A stretch of 64,000 nt of DNA, taken from positions 28,125,898 to 28,189,897 of the forward strand of contig NC_092577.1 in the NCBI RefSeq assembly GCF_037975245.1, given 5' to 3'. Origin of the DNA: Apostichopus japonicus (Eukaryota > Echinodermata > Holothuroidea > Aspidochirotida > Stichopodidae). Made by a program: the position numbers and the translations under genes. The stretch's first letter is position 1, and every line of letters starts with the position of its first letter. Positions 56,801 to 64,000 of the stretch are shown here, piece after piece. Below the pieces are notes generated by a model that saw nothing but the letters and a program-made list of their open reading frames with translations, was not told the DNA's origin and searched no databases.

Positions 56801-59747
56801 TAATTAAGTGGGTAGCAACAAAGTTTTGATGGGTCACCGGTTTTCTTCTGATGTTGGAAAATGTAATAACTGTTTTTTTGTTGGATTTTATGGAGCTTGC
56901 CAGCAGAGATAGATTAAGCTATTTTTTTTTTTGGTTAACAGCATGTCCATAAGCTAGCTTTCATGCATTTAGAATGTTTATCGATTGTGATAGGTGGCAT
57001 TTGATGGGTCGTGGCTAAGTCCTCACGGAAAAATTCTAGGTCGTGGACTTAACTATGTGCGTACAGCTGCCATAGAAAGACACTTATACAGCGAACACTT
57101 ATTGATTCAAATAAAACCACAGAGCAAATACCAATGTTCATCATACAGTAGTATGTCCTTTGCAAAGTAAACATCCACCTCACACAAGGCCATAGAAAGA
57201 CACTTATGAATGTGTTCACTAGTCCTGGTTTTGACCTTGCATTCCTGCACTGGTCAAAGCTACAGTAGTTCAGTGAAAGTTTAGGACTTTGTCCAAAAAG
57301 TAAAAGAAAAACCACATTGTGCTGACATCTTGACTACGACTAGATGTTTGAATTAAAATTAAAATTCTGTTAAAAAGTATTAAACACTGTGTTTAGTCAA
57401 TAATAACATTTGCCAACTCAATGGTCTAGTATTGACGGTTCAACTTACAGCGAACACTTATTGATTCAAGTAAAACCACAGCAAATACCAACAGCATAGT
57501 ATGTCCTTTGCAAAGTAAACATCCACCCCACACAAGGGATAATCTATGTGGCCTCAAACTTTCCCTACACAGTGACATTGCCCGAAAATTGTCAGAGAAA
57601 AACAGTTCATCATAAACTATGTTTTTCTTGGTCCTGTCAATCTACCACACTGGGGATTCTAAAAAGTATTGTCTGTACTCACGGTCCTTCCAGTTTGTAT
57701 AATTTCTGATTTTTTTTCTCTCTTCTTTTTTTCCTTCTTAATCTTTTGTTTTCCAGTGAGAAGAGAAAACTGACCATACCCCCTCATCTTGGTTATGGCG
57801 AAAAGGGTACAGGGCCCATCCCGGGTAAGAATAAACTTGTATGTTTTTTTCTTGTTTTGTTTTTGGTTTCATGTTTTGCTTTGTAACCTACTTCCTGTTC
57901 CGGTCATTTGTCATAAATTATCATTATTAAGAAAGGAGGCATCAGCAAACCAGATCATATACATAGATTTTATTCAATTTCAGTTCATTTATCCATTTCT
58001 ATTATTATTTTCTTATTTGTATATTTTCACCGGATGTTTATTTTACATACTTAGCTACATACTTTTTTGTACATGATCAATAGCAGGGGGACTACAGTTC
58101 CTTGATTCTGCACACAGAGCAGACATATAACTAAGGGACATGTTCTGGTACCTGAAGTTGTTTGCTCCAAAGTTTTCTGCATTTTTCAAGACTTAAACCA
58201 CATGATCATAGCATTTTTTATGGCCAAGAATTTTCTTTTTCAAAATTTGGTGGTGATATTTTGTGATCAGGCCGCATCAGCTGATCAGCAGAGTGAATTA
58301 CGTCGTCACATCGTTTCGGCTGAAAACAGTTCTGATTTTCTTTAACATATATATGTTAACTCATTTAATCCACAGAGAAAATGTTACGTTTCTCCAAAAA
58401 GCTGCATGTTGTCAAAATGCATTGTACAGAGAACATTGACAACTAAGGAAACAGTTTTAGAAAAATGAAAGCATTTTAAGGATTTTTATACAAAATGATA
58501 AATACGAGGAAGGTAAAGCTTTGAAAGATGCACCTACCGTGACAACAACACAGACCACCCACTGTTTATATCAATTTCTTGAAGTAAGGGATGGTATCGC
58601 CAGTCAAGGGAGGTTCAATTTGAGCAACCAAGTCAGGAGTTTTAAGGGCAGGACACATATAGAGTTCAGCTACATAAAAATAACACAGTGCACAAAGTTA
58701 GCAGACAGGTAGTAAGGTAAAACACCGCACGTTGTCTGCTAGTGGACGTTGGCTTTTGATTTAGGAGGAATGTGGTTTGAATTCGACTTGTAACTGGTGG
58801 TGTTGTAACTGGTACCAGTGTGGTAACTGGTACCAGTGTTGTAACTGGTACCAGTGTTGTAACTGGTGGTGTTGTAAATGGTGGTGTTGTAACTGGTACC
58901 AGTGTTGTAACTGGTGGTGTTGTAACTGGTGGTGTTGTAACTGGTGGTGTTGTAACCGGTACCAGTGTGGTAACTGGTACCAGTGTTGTAACTGGTACCA
59001 GTGTTGTAACTGGTGGTGTTGTAAATGGTGGTGTTGTAACTGGTACCAGTGTTGTAACTGGTGGTGTTGTAACTGGTACCAGTGTGGTAACTGGTACCAG
59101 TGTTGTAACTGGTACCAGTGTTGTAACTGGTGGTGTTGTAAATGGTGGTGTTGTAACTGGTACCAGTGTTGTAACTGGTGGTGTTGTAACTGGTGGTGTT
59201 GTAACCGGTATAGAGACATTTATCAGTGGCCTTGGCTTTTAAAAAATGTGTATATTTGAATAAATAAAGACATCATTTTAGTCCCATTGTGTCTACTTCT
59301 GTTTTAAATAGTTACAAAACATACCTATCATTGTCAAATACTTCCGATTTAGCCGTTACCCGGAAGAGAAAATTTGGAGAAAAAATCCTGAGGCCTAGGA
59401 CATTTTAATCAGATGCATAAAGCTAGAATATTTTTGCTACCATCGGTGGAGGGATTCATTTCCTTCTTTTTCGCCGTTTTTCATCATTTTTCATTTTCCC
59501 GCTTCACATTCCATCTGGTATCATTCTACCAATAGGGGGCGCAACACTCTTATTTGAAACCGAGCTGGTCTCAGTACAGACAGGCAGCCCTCTGCCATCG
59601 GTTCCATTCGACTTTCAAAAGCTGATACCGTTCATCGCCGTACCAATGATCATCGCTTACGTGGTTTACCTGCTGTGGCAGAAAGCCGCCAACGCACCGA
59701 CGGCCAAACAGCTGAAGGACTCGAGAAGGAAATCAAGGAAAAGATGA
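53812..59747 (+). CDS. ER-type membrane-anchored FKBP, form with last exon 5a
   Basis: Exons: 53812-53904, 54556-54618, 55349-55476, 57757-57824, 59536-59747; phases match, 564 nt, 187 aa. Residues 1-21 are a signal peptide (hydrophobic [16 protein letters not shown]). Then comes a single FKBP domain: [45 protein letters not shown]. The catalytic Tyr, Phe-Asp, Trp and Tyr positions of FKBP12-type enzymes are all present, so it should be an active prolyl isomerase. Exon 5a adds a membrane segment (about 147-165, [19 protein letters not shown]) and a basic tail ending RRKSRKR. The layout is that of FKBP11 (FKBP19), but the active site is closer to FKBP2/FKBP14; FKBP11 in humans lacks the Trp. 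Acts in the secretory pathway. A CAG just before the ATG may end a 5' UTR intron. Confidence 0.9.
54779..55153 (+). mobile_element. TTAA-bounded miniature element, copy 2, FKBP intron 2
   Basis: Same family as 5787-6160, same strand, about 375 bp with TTAA at both edges. It lies 196 bases upstream of FKBP exon 3 and is included in the inverted duplication at 20225-21156. Confidence 0.8.
56382..56791 (+). mobile_element. hAT-like miniature element, CAGGGATG family, copy 2, FKBP intron 3
   Basis: Starts CAGGGATGTGCCCA and ends TGGGCACATCCCTG, perfect inverted ends. Near the left end GCTGGGCGGCCCCGCCCAGC forms a strong hairpin. Inverse orientation to 13721-14066. Target duplication not clear. 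Confidence 0.85.
57087..57537 (+). repeat. Spaced direct duplication, FKBP intron 3
   Basis: About 100 bp (from ACAGCGAACACTTATTGATT to AGTAAACATCCACC) occurs at 57087-57187 and 57446-57537. A smaller unit (GCCATAGAAAGACACTTAT) repeats at 57069 and 57189. Confidence 0.8.
58790..59215 (+). repeat. Minisatellite of mixed 15-bp and 18-bp units, FKBP intron 4
   Basis: Units are CTGGTGGTGTTGTAA (15) and CTGGTACCAGTGTTGTAA (18). A variant AATGGTGGTG marks three higher-order copies. Because all units are multiples of three without stops in several frames, both strands show long spurious open frames (VTGTSV, QLQHWY). No start, splice or domain support makes it coding. Confidence 0.92.
59259..59268 (+). 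terminator. Intronic double AATAAA before FKBP exon 5a
   Basis: AATAAATAAA sits between the minisatellite and exon 5a. It could be an intronic poly(A) site giving a transcript without a membrane anchor, but no downstream GT-rich element is clear. Confidence 0.3.
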
Positions 59748-60726
59748 GAAACCCTTAACCATTTTTTTTTTATTTGCCAGAATTAAAACTAGATTCTAAT
59801 TTTTTAGTCTTTGGTTTTGGTTTCCTTTTTTTTTTTTTGTAAAGTTAACATTAACAACGATGCAAAGCAATATTTTTTTTTCTCTTTTTACTTTCTCATA
59901 GAATATTTTTGATTTGGAAAGATATTTTGTTGTCTTTTGTCCAGGGAAATAGTTGTACATTTTATTTTATATATTTCAAAATTGTGTAAGTGAAATAATT
60001 TTTCGATATTAAAAGAGAAATCAAGTGTGTTTGGAGAGGCATTCACAAAATGAAATACAATTATAGAAAATGTTTAATTGAGACAAATGGGGATAAACCT
60101 GCTTTATATTAGCCAACTTTAATGTGCAAAAGAAAACTTGTACAATTTTTTAATGGAACACATCGGTCGCAAACATGCGGTTGGGTTAACAGATTTGTAT
60201 TAATATATATATTTGCGGATGATATACACAGACTTATGGGTTATAACCAATCCAGCTAGCCTAAATGAATCTTGTCTTGAACTTGAAATGATAGGTAGCT
60301 GATTATCACAATTGGATTAAAAAAAAAGTGCCCTTCTGCAAACAGTTTTGAAAAGTAGTTAAACAAAGTTCAAGCAATGGAAAGTATCCCAAATGCAAAT
60401 GCTCACAATTTGCATGTAGCTTTGAGTGGAAGTTGTTTATTGTGCCCATACTTTGCATTTTTATTGAATGAAAAAAAAAACTTTGACAGCAAATTTGAAA
60501 TTTTTGTCTGCACAACCAAACCAAAAAAAATCAAAGATAAAAGAAGAAGATATATTTCACTTCTAGTTTGTGAAACTCTGCTGTAGGATACAGGAAACTC
60601 AGCTTATTATGAATTTTTTTATTGAAAATGTTTACTCAAAGTGGGTCAAAGTATGACCCAGAGAGCTCAAATAGGTTAAAAATTTTGCTTTTCCTGGTGG
60701 ACACTCTTGCTTTTATGTCATTCATG

Positions 60727-60870
60727 GGTGCTGTGGCCGAGTGGATATAGGTGATGGTATTTGAAGCAGTGAGGCTTAGAAATCGGGTTGTTCCGTCGGT
60801 TTGATCCCGGATCGGTTCATAGTAAGGTGGGTTTTTCATACAAGAGCAATCTACGGTTTTCCCGTCTGAA
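60727..60870 (+). mobile_element. tRNA-derived SINE (Ser/Leu-type head)
   Basis: A box TGGCCGAGTGG and B box GGTTTGATCCC are spaced for a type II tRNA with a long variable arm. A body of about 50 bases or more follows. The acceptor ends do not pair, so it is a SINE rather than a tRNA gene. Confidence 0.7.
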
Positions 60871-61599
60871 ATGACTTTCTAAATTAAACAGATTCCATAT
60901 TTTGAGTGAAAATGTTGAATTGCAAGCCACCCAACATGGAAGTTTTAATCCATATGCCCTTGCAGGCTTCTTCCACATTCCTGGTCGCTTATTTAGTAAA
61001 AATAACTGCCTGATAGATTTTCAATTTACTAACCAGCTTCTACTGTAAGAGTTAAATCAGATACTATCATTTTATTACTTGCAATTTTTTTTATCTTTTT
61101 CATCAAGCAGTTTTCCAATTTTACATTCCGTTCGACTCATTCTCTATTCCGTCAATTTCATATTTTTTTTTTCATATAAATATTTTGCAGGTGTTTGGTT
61201 TACCATTTATTTGTTTAGAACTTTACCCATAAATATCATTGTCCACCCAGAATCAGTTTTTTTGTATTTAGTGGTGGCATCAAATGGGTGGGGGGGGGGA
61301 GAGGGAGGGCGGGGAGAGGAGGATGCTTTTTAGTCCAGTTGGTGCTGGTAAAACAAAGCTGAACCTTCTCCGTCCCTTAAAATTTGCCTGTGCTGTGAAC
61401 TTTATTTGATTTGCCCTAACCCCCTAGTAAACATTTGGTGTCACCACTGGCTGTATTCTTGTTATGTAAGGTAACCTCTAAAGACCCTCATCATGATTGC
61501 GATCAAAAGTGTCCACAAAAGCTATGAATGCATCTGTATTTTATGTTAAGTATGTAATATGCGCTCATACAGTTTTTATGGTTTATGTATTTGGTACTA

Positions 61600-61800
61600 T
61601 CTATATACATATATATATATGTATATATATATATATATGTATATATATGTATATAAATATATATATATATATATAAATATATATATATACATATATATAT
61701 ATTAATATCTATATATATACATATATATATATATCTATATATCTAAATATATATATCTATATCTATATATATATATAGATATGTATATGTATATATTTTT
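61600..61800. repeat. (TA)n microsatellite, about 200 bp
   Basis: TATATA runs broken by GTA, CAT and AAA. Likely length-variable and error-prone in assembly. Confidence 0.9.
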
Positions 61801-62364
61801 ATATGCATCATTGTCTTTGTACCTGTCAGTAGCTTAACTTTCAAACTCTAATTCCCTGGTATTCAAAGTGGGGATCATAAAAACAAACCAAAAATTTATA
61901 AAGAAAAGAAATTGCAAAAACAAGAAGAAAGAAGACCCTCTGACACTTTTACTTCTGCCAGTAGAAATTAGTATCTTAAACATACGATTAGTCAATTAAC
62001 AATCTTCAGTCAAAACATTGGCATGATTTCGTTACCTAGCATAGGCCCTGTGTTACTGCTAATTATACACAAATAATATTGTTCTACTCTCAGAAGCCTT
62101 TTCAGCAAATGATGTGTTTTGTAATTCAGGGAAGGGTCAGTGAGAACTTCATATTAGCCAGTGGATTTTTGAACGCACTTGCATTTTTTAATAGCAGTTG
62201 GCAAAATTTGTGAGATTTATAGGCCTGCCCGGTGATGTTATATGTGTGAGTATATGTGTGACAATTATTTTATTTTCCTAGCATATTTCTGGGCGATATT
62301 GATAATATTTAACATGTTGAGATGTTATATGGTAATGTATTTGTACTTGCCCAAATAAACATTA

Positions 62365-62500
62365 AGAGGGTGGAGGGGGTGGGGTAACGTCATTTGTTTT
62401 TCAAGAGGGTGGAAGGGGTTACTTTGTGTGTTTTCGAGAGGGTGGGAGGGGTGGGGTGATGTCATTTGTTTCCGAGAGGGTTGGTGGGGTGACGTCATTT
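62365..62500 (+). promoter_or_regulatory. G-rich tandem repeat carrying CRE/ATF-like sites
   Basis: Three ~50-bp units contain AGAGGGTGG(A/G)(G/A)GGGG. The first and the two last unit ends carry TAACGTCA (62385), TGATGTCA (62458) and TGACGTCA (62490), each followed by TTTG. A further TGACGTCA is at 62630. TGACGTCA is the CREB/ATF palindrome. Function as enhancer or internal promoter is inference. Confidence 0.45.
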
Positions 62501-63729
62501 GTTTACATTATCCCACCTTGTTAAAAGTCTGTACATAAACCGTGTTTTTCCAAGAAATGATTTGTGCAGCCATGGAGCAGCATGGCAACAGCATCTTTGA
62601 AACTAATTAATACTCAGTATTCCTCGATGTGACGTCAGCAATGACAATCATGCTTTACAATATGAATATTCAATCTGTAATATGCTTCCCAACTAAAGAT
62701 GCTTTTGTATTGAAATAAGTGCCTTGATAAAGAGCAATATAGCTATATTAGAAATTTATGTTTCACCTTTATGTGATTGTTTTTTCCCTGTTACCCAAGT
62801 CCGCATGATACCCTGCAAATCAATTTTATTACCGGGTGGTCTCCTAACCCTGAATATGGTTTCTTCCTCTCAGTCCATCCCAGTGGCATACACAGGATTT
62901 CAAGGGTAGTGGGACCAAATTAAAAAATACCCAAACTGATTTTGGTAAGGGCATGACCCTTTATGGAATGGCCAGAGGCAAATTAAGGATCCTGGTGTTA
63001 TGAGGCTGACTACCATGAAGTGGGTCCTCCCCAAGAAAACAATTAGACTGAAGTATTTTAAAAAGGAGGGGTGCAACCCTGGCATCATCACTGAAGAAGA
63101 CTCCCATGTGGTTGGGGGCGGGGCGGGGGGAGGTTGTTGGTAGCTCTTAACCCACGGAGTTCTAAATTTCCCCGACTTACGATTGTAAGTTACCTCCCCC
63201 CGCTCCACCCCTCATTTTCGCTCGCCACTAGCCAGTCCTTAACCCTCCCGTTCCTCATCAACCAATGAAAATAGAAAATGTAGATCTTTACGCATTTTGA
63301 AGGTAATTGGAGTTGCTTAAGTGCAGCTTTGCGGGAGACAAAAGTTCTAATGTGGGGGGGGGGGGGGAGGGGAGATGGGAGAGGGGGTTCTACCGTCCCT
63401 CCCCATTTATTCGTTGTTACATCACTGGATGTAAGATTGTAAGCCTCACATAATTTTGATGTCCAGATTCGCCATTTTGCGAAATTATGGCGCATCTGAT
63501 TTCTGTTGTAACTTGTATGCGTCCACAACCCTTTATGAACTGCTCTGTAGGCTACACTGGGACATGGTCGAATCGAAATGGTAAACTAAAGGCTTAACTT
63601 TAAAATAATCACGAAAATCTTAATGATTTTACAAACCTACTGATTAATACAAATATATTTTGCTTTCTTAAACTCCCCCTGTTACCATTACGTTATATTT
63701 CTCGCCTTCCTAACGGTTTTGTTTAATAG

Positions 63730-63941
63730 GGGGCGCTACTCTGAAATTTGATGTTGAATTGATAAGAGCACTCGACTTGGCAGACCTCGGCATGGAAGAC
63801 AAACCGACGTCACAGGACGAACCAGATCTCGACTACAAGTTTCTCTTTAAAATCGTGATGATCCCGTCTATTATTTTCTACATTATCTATTCCATGACCG
63901 TAAAGATGTTCAAGGAGCCAGAAAAGGAGAAAAAGAAGTAA
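63730..63941 (+). CDS. FKBP alternative last exon 5b
   Basis: A 212-nt exon after AATAG/GGGGCGC, the same splice context and phase 1 as exon 5a. Joined to exon 4 it also gives a 187-aa protein. It begins GGATLKFDVEL (versus [11 protein letters not shown] in 5a), completes the same FKBP beta-strand, then has an acidic linker (DKPTSQDEPDLD), a membrane segment (about 155-175, FLFKIVMIPSIIFYIIY) and the tail FKEPEKEKKK, which fits a KxKxx ER-retrieval signal. Could be an alternative last exon or the only remnant visible of a second gene; no other FKBP exon lies between. Confidence 0.85.
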
Positions 63942-64000
63942 TGTCGTCGGTGACTTCGTATAAGGATCGGAATCACTTAAAACTCCCATCCTTCCTCTTC

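Larger units (their letters stand above)
59748..63729. other. Region between the two FKBP last exons
   Basis: Holds the possible 3' UTR of the 5a form (no clear AATAAA within 500 bases of the stop), a tRNA-like SINE at 60727, a 200-bp TA microsatellite, a G-rich tandem repeat with CRE-like sites, and probable hAT debris near 62883-63430 (CAGTGGCATACACAGG, long G run). No further FKBP-core exon is found here. Confidence 0.65.

Noticed and set aside
58761-59259. Three overlapping 140-160-codon frames with repeats
   Set aside because: Minisatellite whose units are multiples of three; no other coding sign.
62883-63430. A further hAT-like element (CAGTGGCATACACAGG ... long G run)
   Set aside because: No matching right end or target duplication could be fixed, so it is mentioned only as debris.

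Overview
This is eukaryotic nuclear DNA, AT-rich, with long introns, GT-AG splice sites and many transposon fossils. It looks like a deuterostome marine invertebrate. An echinoderm, perhaps a sea cucumber, is my best guess, judged from gene content, intron style and G-run-rich hAT miniature elements; no marker in the window proves this. Three protein genes can be assembled exon by exon, all on the + strand and all with consistent splice phases.

Layout: (1) 292-16309 holds the last 16 exons of an SMCHD1 orthologue (718 codons in the window; the 5' part lies upstream), including the SMC-type hinge and the C-terminal tail. (2) 16310-43202 is a gene-poor 27 kb interval: several hAT-type miniature elements (most with 8-bp target duplications), minisatellites, an 88-copy 35-bp satellite with an 18-monomer higher-order period, two long snap-back hairpins, and an inverted stray copy of one exon of the downstream FKBP gene. 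(3) 43203-48819 is a five-exon GAREM-like gene (790 aa) with an N-terminal CABIT domain, a long formin-like poly-proline block and a C-terminal SAM domain. (4) 48820-53811 is intergenic, with a hAT-like element and a tRNA-Phe-like sequence whose T-loop is interrupted by 32 bases. (5) 53812-63941 is a secretory-pathway FKBP peptidyl-prolyl isomerase gene with a C-terminal membrane anchor. It carries two candidate last exons, at 59536 and 63730, both 212 nt, both using the same splice phase and both completing the same beta-strand, but giving different anchors and tails.

The three genes have unrelated jobs (chromatin silencing, growth-factor/MAPK adaptor, ER protein folding), and nothing suggests a joint pathway. 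The most notable signals are the alternative FKBP last exons, the nearly perfect inverted stray FKBP exon 35 kb away, repeated tandem duplication of exon/5'-splice-site junctions inside SMCHD1, and the structured satellite with its flanking hairpin.
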